Notes under the pieces: model-generated | Database searches by the model: none | The model's input: the letters and a program-made list of their open reading frames with translations, nothing else | What the model was told of the DNA's origin: nothing | Source of the DNA: AM-2324 sp042091035 | GTDB lineage: Bacteria > Bacteroidota > Bacteroidia > Chitinophagales > Saprospiraceae | Reading direction: 5' to 3' | NCBI GenBank assembly: GCA_042091035.1 | Contig: JBELIG010000207.1 | Coordinates: 1-5,872, forward strand | DNA: 5,872 nt | Made by a program: the position numbers and the translations under genes | In this document: one piece after another, positions 1-5,872 of the stretch | Numbering within the stretch: position 1 is the stretch's first letter | Layout: each line of letters opens with the position of its first letter

Positions 1-17
1 AATGTAGATTAAGAAGT

Positions 18-37
18 ATTGACTATCGATAGTCAAT
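18..37. repeat. Perfect 20-bp palindrome near the left edge
   Basis: The sequence is self-complementary over its whole length, with half-site ATTGACTATC. As RNA it could form an 8-bp stem closed by a TCGA loop. As DNA it could be a dimeric operator. It has no following T-tract, so it is not a terminator by itself. Its outer 7-mers, ATTGACT and AGTCAAT, recur in swapped order in the terminator at 99-128. Its function is unknown. Confidence 0.5.
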
Positions 38-65
38 TCATTATGTACCGCTTGGTTAATATTAC

Positions 66-98
66 TTAACTAAGCCATCATAACTTGCTATTAGTTAG
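66..98 (+). repeat. Inverted repeat directly before the terminator
   Basis: TAACTAA at 67-73 pairs with TTAGTTA at 91-97, and a G-U pair (66 with 98) can extend the stem. The loop is 17 nt. This stem ends exactly where the terminator stem begins at 99, so in RNA the two helices could stack. It is AT-rich and weak alone. It may simply be 3' untranslated RNA of whatever is transcribed from the left. Confidence 0.3.
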
Positions 99-128
99 AA
101 GCCAGTCAATTATATTGACTGGCTTTTT
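99..128 (+). terminator. Rho-independent terminator of an upstream transcript
   Basis: A perfect 12-bp stem (99-110 with 114-125; arm starts AAGCCAGTC) closes on a 3-nt TAT loop and runs into a T-tract at 124-128. The T-tract lies only on the right side, so it acts on rightward transcription. It therefore ends a transcript that begins outside the window. In frame 1 the first three codons, followed by TAA at 10-12, could be the tail of that gene, but three codons prove nothing. Confidence 0.8.
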
Positions 129-131
129 AGT

Positions 132-161
132 TTCCTAAATGGCCTTAACAGGTTTTAGGAA
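132..161. repeat. Short inverted repeat after the first terminator
   Basis: TTCCTAAA at 132-139 pairs with TTTAGGAA at 154-161 across a 14-nt loop. No T-tract follows. It is followed by an AT-rich palindrome, TTTAAATATTTAAA, at 175-188. The stretch from 129 to 242 contains no TAnnTTTG element and no other recognisable signal, so I cannot place a promoter for the small ORF at 243. Confidence 0.3.
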
Positions 162-242
162 TTCTTTAACATTATTTAAATATTTAAAAGCAACTTATGT
201 ATAAAAAATCAGTTCTTTATTAGTACACAGCACATTGAAAAT

Positions 243-518
243 ATGGACAAGCGAACATTATACTCAGCATTGGCAACTTCCTTTCTCACCCTTCCAAACG
301 GGGATGAGGTCGTTCAGGTCACGAAGGATAGTTTAGTAAATAAGCCTATGGCTGGTGACTTTCTTTCTTCATCTGTAATAGAAGAGAAGCCCTATGGCAA
401 TCACGAACGCTTCAGGAAACTTAGCTTGCGTTTTCAAAGATTGACCCTAATTTTAGATGTTGTCAATGATTATAAAAGTAACAGACAATTTGTAAATAGC
501 TTTCAGATTGTAGCATAG
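243..518 (+). CDS. Hypothetical small protein, 91 aa, unrecognised
   Basis: I do not recognise a family. The frame runs from ATG at 243 to TAG at 516-518. The predicted product is soluble: I see no signal peptide and no membrane segment, and it has no cysteine. The C-terminal half is rich in basic and hydrophobic residues (around ERFRKLSLRFQRLTLILDVV, residues 55-74), which could form an amphipathic helix. No Shine-Dalgarno sequence precedes the ATG, only A-rich sequence (CATTGAAAAT), which is normal for Bacteroidota. Somewhat more than half of its codons start with a purine, which fits modest coding character. It sits alone between two rightward terminators (99-128 and 550-585), so it would be a single-gene transcription unit. 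No consensus promoter is visible upstream. It may be a lineage-restricted gene, a decayed fragment or a chance ORF. Confidence 0.45.
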   Translation: MDKRTLYSALATSFLTLPNGDEVVQVTKDSLVNKPMAGDFLSSSVIEEKPYGNHERFRKLSLRFQRLTLILDVVNDYKSNRQFVNSFQIVA

Positions 519-549
519 TGATAATAGATTAGTTAGTAGATTTAGTTTT

Positions 550-585
550 GAAGGCATATGCATATTAGCATATGCCTTCTGATTT
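550..585 (+). terminator. Probable terminator after the small ORF
   Basis: A perfect 12-bp stem (550-561 with 568-579; arm GAAGGCATATGC) has a 6-nt ATATTA loop. It is followed by TGATTTTAT, a modest U-rich stretch rather than a clean T-run. It lies 31 nt after the stop codon of the small ORF and about 70 nt before the typA promoter, so it would insulate the two units. The stem is strong, but the weak T-tract lowers certainty. Confidence 0.6.
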
Positions 586-618
586 TATGTGAAGTTTAGT
601 TTACCTTTTAAAAAAAGC

Positions 619-649
619 TTGGCTTAATTCATTTATATTCTTACCTTTG
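619..649 (+). promoter_or_regulatory. Bacteroidota-type promoter of typA
   Basis: TACCTTTG at 642-649 matches the phylum's -7 consensus TAnnTTTG exactly. TTGG at 619-622 supplies the -33 TTG, leaving a spacer of about 20 nt, within the usual range. Transcription should start near 654-656, giving typA a leader of about 48 nt. This is the best promoter in the window and supports both the phylum assignment and the typA start. Confidence 0.75.
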
Positions 650-656
650 CAGCGCT

Positions 657-676
657 TTTCGGGCCCTGGTCTGAAA
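657..676 (+). promoter_or_regulatory. Hairpin in the typA 5' leader
   Basis: Bases 657-664 pair with 669-676 (TTTC with GAAA at the base, then GGGC with GTCT including two G-U pairs), closing on a CCTG loop. It would lie at the very 5' end of the predicted typA mRNA, just after the inferred start site. A stem at this position could stabilise the message or mark a regulatory leader. No known riboswitch class is recognised, and chance is possible. Confidence 0.35.
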
Positions 677-702
677 TTTTTTCATACTGTAAATTATTAC
701 AA

Positions 703-2517
703 ATGAGTTCCTTAAGGAATATTGCTATTATTGCCCATGTCGATCATGGTAAAACAACCTTGGTAGATTGCATGCTTCATGCTGGATCCTTATTTCAGGA
801 TCATGAGAAACCAGGAGAGTTAATCATGGACTCCAATGATCTTGAGCGCGAGAGAGGTATTACAATCCTTTCTAAGAATGTCTCGATCAATTATAAAGGA
901 GATAAGATAAATATTATCGATACGCCAGGGCACAGCGATTTTGGTGGAGAGGTTGAGCGTGTTTTGAACATGGCTGATGGTGTTATACTTCTTGTTGATG
1001 CTTTTGAGGGTCCTATGCCTCAGACTCGATTTGTTTTGCAAAAGGCATTAGAGTTAGGTATTAAGCCAATCGTAGTGGTTAACAAGGTTGACAAAGAAAA
1101 TTGTACGCCTGATGAAGTTCATGAAATGGTCTTTGATCTAATGTTTGCATTAGATGCTGATGAGGAACAACTTGAGTTTCCTACAGTATACGGATCTGCT
1201 AAGAATGGATGGATGGCTGCTGACTGGAGTAAACCTGCAGAAGACATCACCTACCTTTTAGATAAGATCATTGAGTATGTTCCAGAGCCTAAAGTGGAGG
1301 AAGGGACTTTACAAATGCAGATCACATCTTTAGATTATTCTAAGTATACAGGTCGTATTGCAGTTGGACGTTTGAATCGCGGAGAGCTTAAAACGGGTAT
1401 GCGTGTGAATCTTGTGAAACGCGACGGTTCAATGGTACGTACTCAGGTAAAGAGTTTGTTTACTTTTGAGGGTCTTGGTAAGAAAGAGACTGATGTAGTA
1501 TACGCTGGAGATATTTGTGCAATTACAGGTATAGAAGGTTTTGATATAGGTGACACGATAGCTGACTTTGATCAACCAGAGGGAATGCCAGCAATTACTA
1601 TCGACGAACCGACGATGAGTATGACTTTTACTATTAATGATTCTCCATTCTTCGGTCAGGAAGGTAAGTTTGTTACCTCAAGACACATAAAGGATCGTTT
1701 AGAGAGTGAGCTTGAACGTAATCTTGCATTGCGAGTAGAGCCAACTGGGAAAGGTGATTCCTTTAAAGTATTTGGTCGTGGTGTTCTTCACTTAGCTGTG
1801 TTGATAGAAACCATGAGAAGAGAAGGATATGAGCTTCAGATAGGTCAACCTCAGGTAATCATGAAACGCATCGATGGTGTTTTGCATGAGCCAGTGGAAG
1901 AGTTGAATATAGATATGCCAGAAGAAATAGCTGGTAAAGCTGTGGAAATGGTGACAAGAGCAAAAGGTATGCTTATGTCTATGGAACCTAAAGCAGGAAG
2001 AACGAAGATGGTCTTCGAAATTCCTTCAAGAGGTATCATTGGTATGAGAAATCAATTGTTGACGATTTCTGCAGGTGAGGCTATAATGAACCACAGATAT
2101 AAAGAGTTTCAACCACACAAAGGTGATATCCCTGGTCGTGTCAATGGATCTTTGATTTCTTTGGAGCAAGGTAAAGCTATTCCTTATTCAATAAACAACC
2201 TTCAGGACAGAGGTAAATTCTTTGTTCATCCTAATCAAGAGATTTACGGAGGACAAGTTGTTGGTGAGAATAACCGTCAGGGTGATTTAGTGATCAACCT
2301 TACTAAAACGAAGAAGCTGACCAATATGCGTTCATCAGGAAACGATGATAAATTGAAGATGGCTCCGCCTATCGTATTTACATTAGAAGAAGCATTGGAA
2401 TATATCCAAGAGGATGAATATGTTGAGGTAACTCCGGAATCTATTCGTCTTAGAAAGATTATGCTTTCTGAGAATGAAAGAAAGCGAGCAAAGAATGCGA
2501 AAGCAGTAAATGTTTAA
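703..2517 (+). CDS. typA: Translational GTPase TypA/BipA
   Basis: BipA/TypA is an EF-G-like GTPase of the cytoplasm that binds the 70S ribosome. In other bacteria it assists 50S subunit assembly and is needed for growth at low temperature or under stress. All GTP-binding motifs are present: P-loop AHVDHGKT (11-18), switch I RERGIT (49-54), DTPGH (73-77) with the catalytic His77, NKVD (127-130) and SAK (165-167). A beta-barrel domain follows (about 205-290), then the two EF-G-like alpha/beta domains (about 305-475, including GRGVLHL and MRREGYELQIGQPQV). Last comes the BipA-specific C-terminal domain (about 480-604), with GIIGMRNQLLT and the HPNQEIYGGQVVGE segment, which separates it from LepA and EF-G. 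The length of 604 aa matches the family (about 605-615), so the gene is intact. The ATG at 703 gives the family's usual N-terminus (MSSLRNIAIIAHVDHGKT). No Shine-Dalgarno sequence is present, only ATTACAA. The gene is monocistronic, with its own promoter and terminator. Confidence 0.98.
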   Translation: MSSLRNIAIIAHVDHGKTTLVDCMLHAGSLFQDHEKPGELIMDSNDLERERGITILSKNVSINYKGDKINIIDTPGHSDFGGEVERVLNMADGVILLVDAFEGPMPQTRFVLQKALELGIKPIVVVNKVDKENCTPDEVHEMVFDLMFALDADEEQLEFPTVYGSAKNGWMAADWSKPAEDITYLLDKIIEYVPEPKVEEGTLQMQITSLDYSKYTGRIAVGRLNRGELKTGMRVNLVKRDGSMVRTQVKSLFTFEGLGKKETDVVYAGDICAITGIEGFDIGDTIADFDQPEGMPAITIDEPTMSMTFTINDSPFFGQEGKFVTSRHIKDRLESELERNLALRVEPTGKGDSFKVFGRGVLHLAVLIETMRREGYELQIGQPQVIMKRIDGVLHEPVEELNIDMPEEIAGKAVEMVTRAKGMLMSMEPKAGRTKMVFEIPSRGIIGMRNQLLTISAGEAIMNHRYKEFQPHKGDIPGRVNGSLISLEQGKAIPYSINNLQDRGKFFVHPNQEIYGGQVVGENNRQGDLVINLTKTKKLTNMRSSGNDDKLKMAPPIVFTLEEALEYIQEDEYVEVTPESIRLRKIMLSENERKRAKNAKAVNV

Positions 2518-2523
2518 ATAAAT

Positions 2524-2557
2524 AAAAAAAAGCGATAGATTTTCTATCGCTTTTTTT
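2524..2557. terminator. Bidirectional terminator between convergent genes
   Basis: A 9-bp perfect stem (AGCGATAGA at 2531-2539 with its complement at 2543-2551) has a TTT loop. It is flanked by an A-tract (2524-2531) on the left and a T-tract (2551-2557) on the right, so it reads as a stem plus U-run on both strands. It starts 6 nt after the typA stop and ends 2 nt from the stop codon of the convergent gene at 2560. It is therefore the shared end for both transcripts. Confidence 0.92.
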
Positions 2558-2559
2558 GT

Positions 2560-2994
2560 TTAGTCAAGAATATATCTTGCTGCTAATCCGCCATAATTAC
2601 CTCCAAAACTTCTACCTACAAAACTAGGTGTCCAGTCAAGTGATAGGTTTAGTGGAATGTCATCAAAATTATACTGTAAGCCTAAATAGCCTTGGATTCC
2701 AATTTCGATGCCGCTATCGGGGAATTTTAAGGTTCCACCGCCACCAAGATACCAGTCTAAATCTCCGGATAGGGGAAAATGTTTTTGATATGCTGCGCCG
2801 GCTGTAAATGCCTTTTCGGATTGGCCAGCAAATAATTCTATTGCTCCATAATCACTGATATATTTCTTGTAGGATACAGCGATTGGGTATCCTAGTCGTG
2901 CACCAATTGCATGATCAAAATAGGATTGTGCAGAAAGTTTTGAGCCAGCAAGAATGGAAAAGCCCAATACTAACAATAAGATGATTCTTTTCAT
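2560..2994 (-). CDS. Small outer-membrane beta-barrel protein (putative)
   Basis: The 144-residue product begins with a signal peptide: MKR, a hydrophobic core (residues 4-17), then LSA before Q23, a likely signal peptidase I site after Ala22. The mature part of about 122 residues alternates polar and hydrophobic or aromatic residues in short strands. It has many glycines, including GGGG at 84-87 in YLGGGGTLKF, and segments such as GYLGLQYNF and PLNLSLDWTPSF (114-125). This pattern, with the late GGLAARYILD, fits a small barrel of the outer membrane. The family resembles short porin-like hypothetical proteins of Bacteroidota. No ligand or enzyme activity can be inferred. The ATG is at 2994, preceded by AT-rich sequence with no Shine-Dalgarno and by its own -7 element (3032-3039). 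It lies 54 bp downstream of the large minus-strand gene, so read-through from that gene is also possible. It could instead be a periplasmic protein. Confidence 0.8.
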   Translation of the reverse strand: MKRIILLLVLGFSILAGSKLSAQSYFDHAIGARLGYPIAVSYKKYISDYGAIELFAGQSEKAFTAGAAYQKHFPLSGDLDWYLGGGGTLKFPDSGIEIGIQGYLGLQYNFDDIPLNLSLDWTPSFVGRSFGGNYGGLAARYILD

Positions 2995-3031
2995 AGATTG
3001 CTTATTAATTAATTTTGATTTTGAGACAATT

Positions 3032-3059
3032 CAAATGTACAAAAAATATTAGTAGTCAA
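3032..3059 (-). promoter_or_regulatory. Bacteroidota-type promoter for the small barrel gene
   Basis: On the minus strand TACATTTG (complement of 3032-3039) matches TAnnTTTG. A TTG (complement of 3057-3059) sits 17 nt upstream, which is at the short end of the usual spacing. The start site would be near 3025-3027, leaving a leader of about 30 nt before the ATG at 2994. The TTG lies inside the last codons of the upstream gene (stop at 3049-3051), so the promoter overlaps that gene's end. Confidence 0.55.
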
Positions 3060-5872
3060 TAATTTTAATGTTGTCTATGAAGAGATTGTTCCCGTTAGGT
3101 GTGAGTTGCTCCAGATAAATGAAAGCACGTTCTGCCTTCTGTAGGTTAGTTAGCGGTATGCTGAACTTCTTCCATTGATTAGGGCTTGGCATGAAGTTCA
3201 TTTCTTCTATTTCAGTAGTCTTAAGATCCTCTGTGTGGTATACTACGTTTGTAGTGAAATCAGGGTCCTCACATGACTTTGAATAGACTATAAAAAGATC
3301 ATCCACACAAGCGAATTGTGCATATGCAAGATCAAATTCCAGATGTGGATTCTCCATGCTCGATAGATTCACAGCCAGAGGTATCATACCTTTTTTATTA
3401 CTTGGTATGTTTTTGTTGTTTAGCCAAAAACAGGCATCACTTCCGCCGAATCCCCCCGTTTCCAGGAATATTCTTCCTGCTTCATAGTGGGGATATAAAG
3501 TATCAAGACCTACATCTAAGCCTGGTGATTCGAAATTAATATCAACACTTGTATCGATATCCTTTAGATTGACAGTGACTGTAATACTGTCGCGATCGAC
3601 TATGTTTCCAGACAAGTCAATAATAGAAAGTGCTACTGTTTTTATACCGGGTGTATTGAATGCAATGGTCTGCTTGTAATCATCAATCCCATAAACGATA
3701 TAAGCATCTTCAAAATCCCATTGAATAGAATATTGATCTTTTTGAACCATTGAATAATCAAAGAACTTGAAGGTTGCTAGATCTAGGCAATTTGCACTGG
3801 CTTCGATTTTATCTACGGATATAGTTGCTTTGGGTTTTAGTTGACTTTCTTCAAGGTTCATGGACCAAAGTCCTTTCCCATAGCTTGATATTTGCAGAAT
3901 ACCTTCCTTGTAATAAAAGTTGGCTTTAGATGTGCTGATCTGATTTGGAAGACCATTGTTTATGGCTTTCCAGCTGTTGTTTGCGTCTTGTCTGTAGATA
4001 CTTTTTTCCGTACAGACGATCAAGCCATTTTCATATCCTGTTAAAAATATTAGGTCGTGAATGAAGTGTTTTGGGAGCGAAGTGCTATTTATTGAATTCC
4101 AGCTTTGTCCTGCATTATTAGAATGGAATATTCGCTCTGTATTAGTTGGATTTTTTTGTGTTATATAAATAGATTCTTCCTCATTCGCATCAAGTACTAT
4201 CAATAAATGTTTATCTGTTAAGTTTTGGGGAAGATCAATTGCCGTCCAAGTACTTCCCCCGTCTGTACTTTTCATAAGCTGCTTGGAATCTGAGCTACTT
4301 GCTTTGCCTTGAAGGACCAAAAACATTAGGTCGGGGTTTATTCTGCTTATCTCTATTTCAGTGACTATTAAGGAGGTGTTGAATGTATATGCAGTATAGA
4401 AGGTGTGACCTCCATTTTCAGACTTCATTAGTTTGTTGTCCTGACCTATAAATGCGATGTTATATCTTCTTGGATGGTATCGAAGGCTTGTGTTCTTTAC
4501 TGGCAGTTTATTTGAGTTTGGAGTAATCTGAAAGTAGTTCGGGTAGACGATCGTATTTAAATTAATATCGTTCGGGATAGTAACAAAATTTAATTCCTGA
4601 TTGAAGAATACTTGTTCGGAGTACAGGTTTAATGCTGTGAACGTATTTTCAATTCCTCCTGTGTATTTAGTTTTACTGTCTGGAAAGCTAGGGCGTCGTG
4701 CGAACGAACCATTGTATTCCACGCTACTTACAAAAGATCTAGAGTGCCAAGCATGCGAGAAATCGTAGCAGAAAGCCCCTTGGATATTATCAGTGATCAG
4801 TTCGTAATTGTCGTCATTAAAAAAGTTTGTGCTCTTGTAGAGTCCTCCATCTGTTGCAATATAACTTACAAGACCATTCGAGGCCATGTCTCGCACATTC
4901 ATTGAATACCCATCAGGAGCGTGCTCAGAGATGACCGTTTGATTCTGAAAATCTATTCCTGAATTTGTAGAGGAGAATAAGTTGATTGCTCCAAATAACA
5001 ATTCCTGAGCATTTAGAGGATTAGCAAGTATATGAACGTAGTTTAATCCCTTGGTAAAGTTGCTTCCATTGTTTATTGTTAGCAGATTTGGATGGTCATT
5101 GGTATAAGGGGCACCGTGATAGTTTCTTGTTAAGGTTTCTGAATTGGTATTAAAGACCCAGAGACCTAGGTTGTTGTTGTCTTGGTTAGATTGATTTCCA
5201 GATAGGTAGATAAATATTTTTTCGGGATCCTCCGACGATAAAGTCAGTTTTCCATGTTTAAATTCCTGTATGGGCAGCGTGTCCCAGCTAAGTTGATCTG
5301 CCGTAAATGAGAATCCACTATCGGATGATTGGACCAGATTCATATTGGTATTCGATTGACTAGATTTTAGCAGATATACTGTACTATACTGACCTGGTGT
5401 TGCAATAATATCAAAGCCTGCATCTGTATCTGTTTGGAGCCAATTTAATCCCATATCTGATGAGAAAAAACTTCCCTTAGCACTAGTGAGCAGTATGGAG
5501 TTATTTAATGGGTCAATATGTAATGCTCGTGGGTCAATGTTGTCTAATTCTAATAAGATTTGCCAACTAAGACCAGTATCATTTGAGTAGAAGAGTCTCG
5601 ATCGACTGGCAGCAAATATTTTATTGTGCTCTAGTGGATGAACTTCAAGCACTTGTATCATTCTACTGTTTGGAAGGTTGAGACTGATGTTATCCCAGGA
5701 TTCTCCCTTATTGGTAGATCGGTATATTTCACCCCAGTTCGTACCTATGAGTATGATGTCTGGATCCTCATTGACGAGCGTAATCCGAGAGATACTACTT
5801 TGTACAGCAAATTTTTCATTGTATTCGTTATTGGAAGGACCTGAAGCTTGCCAGCTTATTTGGCCATGAACA
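3049..5872 (-). CDS. Secreted BNR/VPS10-like beta-propeller protein with PKD-like and jelly-roll domains, 5' end missing
   Basis: This is a partial gene: the frame stays open to the right edge, giving 940 visible residues and no start. The in-frame ATG at 5661 is not the start, because the 70 codons before it encode another propeller repeat (IILIGTNWGEIYRSTNKGESW). Asp-box/BNR motifs (S-x-D/N-x-G-x-S/T-W) begin at visible residues 52, 96, 137, 182, 301, 347 (degenerate), 484, 535, 584 and 627 (degenerate), mostly 41-51 residues apart. Each follows a strand pattern like DPxxxxxLxxGT, as in sortilin/VPS10 and GH74-type propellers. A PKD-like domain follows (about 678-773: ANCLDLATFKFFD, YSIQWDFEDA, GIKTVALSIID). 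A MAM/cleaved-adhesin-like jelly roll comes last (about 780-940: LEFDLAYAQF, DDLFIVYSKSC, GNNLFIDNIKI). The protein is probably exported and cell-surface or extracellular, binding protein or glycan. No catalytic residues can be assigned. The C-terminus stops at the jelly roll, with no type A or type B T9SS sorting domain. The neighbouring barrel gene is on the same strand downstream. Confidence 0.85.
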   Translation of the reverse strand, partial: VHGQISWQASGPSNNEYNEKFAVQSSISRITLVNEDPDIILIGTNWGEIYRSTNKGESWDNISLNLPNSRMIQVLEVHPLEHNKIFAASRSRLFYSNDTGLSWQILLELDNIDPRALHIDPLNNSILLTSAKGSFFSSDMGLNWLQTDTDAGFDIIATPGQYSTVYLLKSSQSNTNMNLVQSSDSGFSFTADQLSWDTLPIQEFKHGKLTLSSEDPEKIFIYLSGNQSNQDNNNLGLWVFNTNSETLTRNYHGAPYTNDHPNLLTINNGSNFTKGLNYVHILANPLNAQELLFGAINLFSSTNSGIDFQNQTVISEHAPDGYSMNVRDMASNGLVSYIATDGGLYKSTNFFNDDNYELITDNIQGAFCYDFSHAWHSRSFVSSVEYNGSFARRPSFPDSKTKYTGGIENTFTALNLYSEQVFFNQELNFVTIPNDINLNTIVYPNYFQITPNSNKLPVKNTSLRYHPRRYNIAFIGQDNKLMKSENGGHTFYTAYTFNTSLIVTEIEISRINPDLMFLVLQGKASSSDSKQLMKSTDGGSTWTAIDLPQNLTDKHLLIVLDANEEESIYITQKNPTNTERIFHSNNAGQSWNSINSTSLPKHFIHDLIFLTGYENGLIVCTEKSIYRQDANNSWKAINNGLPNQISTSKANFYYKEGILQISSYGKGLWSMNLEESQLKPKATISVDKIEASANCLDLATFKFFDYSMVQKDQYSIQWDFEDAYIVYGIDDYKQTIAFNTPGIKTVALSIIDLSGNIVDRDSITVTVNLKDIDTSVDINFESPGLDVGLDTLYPHYEAGRIFLETGGFGGSDACFWLNNKNIPSNKKGMIPLAVNLSSMENPHLEFDLAYAQFACVDDLFIVYSKSCEDPDFTTNVVYHTEDLKTTEIEEMNFMPSPNQWKKFSIPLTNLQKAERAFIYLEQLTPNGNNLFIDNIKIIDY

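Noticed and set aside
1..12. Possible C-terminal tail (N-V-D-stop) of an upstream plus-strand gene
   Set aside because: Three codons cannot support a gene call. The rightward terminator at 99-128 only shows that some transcript comes from the left.
543..550. TAGTTTTG matching the -7 consensus TAnnTTTG before the second hairpin
   Set aside because: The nearest upstream TTG (508-510) is about 32 nt away, too far for a -33 element, and the implied start would fall inside the terminator stem.
820..1041. Minus-strand open frame inside typA
   Set aside because: It is a shadow of the highly conserved GTPase domain of typA. It has no promoter or plausible protein features.
1851..2039. Second minus-strand open frame inside typA
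   Set aside because: It is antisense to the conserved typA domain region, and the low-complexity translation has no recognisable feature.
3054..3060. Another copy of AGTCAAT, shared with the left-edge repeats
   Set aside because: It is a 7-mer inside coding sequence (the last codons of the propeller gene). One or so extra copies is expected by chance in a window this size.
3318..3539. Plus-strand open frame antisense to the jelly-roll region
   Set aside because: The minus strand clearly codes for a recognisable domain here. The plus-strand translation looks like a chance frame.
5638..5869. Two overlapping plus-strand open frames at the right edge
   Set aside because: Both lie antisense to the in-frame N-terminal extension of the propeller gene, which has a clear Asp-box motif. 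They are shadows.

Overview
The window looks like ordinary chromosomal DNA from a member of the Bacteroidota. The evidence is the AT-rich composition, two promoter -7 elements of the form TAnnTTTG that are typical of this phylum, the absence of Shine-Dalgarno sequences before the genes, and the gene types: a small signal-peptide outer-membrane barrel and a very large secreted beta-propeller/PKD-like/jelly-roll protein. The genus cannot be told from the sequence.

Layout from left to right. Positions 1-242 hold no convincing gene. They carry a run of inverted repeats that ends in a clear Rho-independent terminator (99-128), probably the tail of a transcript that starts left of the window. Positions 243-518 hold a small unrecognised ORF of 91 codons, followed by a second hairpin terminator (550-585). 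Positions 586-702 contain a near-consensus Bacteroidota promoter and a short leader with a hairpin. These drive the only confidently named gene, typA/bipA (703-2517), a ribosome-associated translational GTPase. A compact bidirectional terminator (2524-2557) separates typA from two genes on the opposite strand.

On the minus strand, read right to left, a very large gene enters from beyond the right edge. Its reading frame is open to position 5872, so its start is not in the window, and the first in-frame ATG at 5661 is internal. It encodes BNR/VPS10-like propeller repeats, a PKD-like domain and a terminal jelly-roll domain. It ends at 3049. After 54 bases, with its own promoter element, comes a 144-residue outer-membrane beta-barrel candidate (2560-2994). 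Both minus-strand products appear to belong to the cell envelope or its exterior. They have no visible functional link to typA, which is their convergent neighbour.

I see no mobile element, CRISPR array, tRNA or rRNA, and no multi-gene system that looks new. The points most worth a second look are the orphan small ORF isolated between two terminators, the hairpin-rich left edge, the hidden N-terminal extension of the propeller gene, and that protein's lack of a recognisable C-terminal type IX secretion (T9SS) sorting domain.
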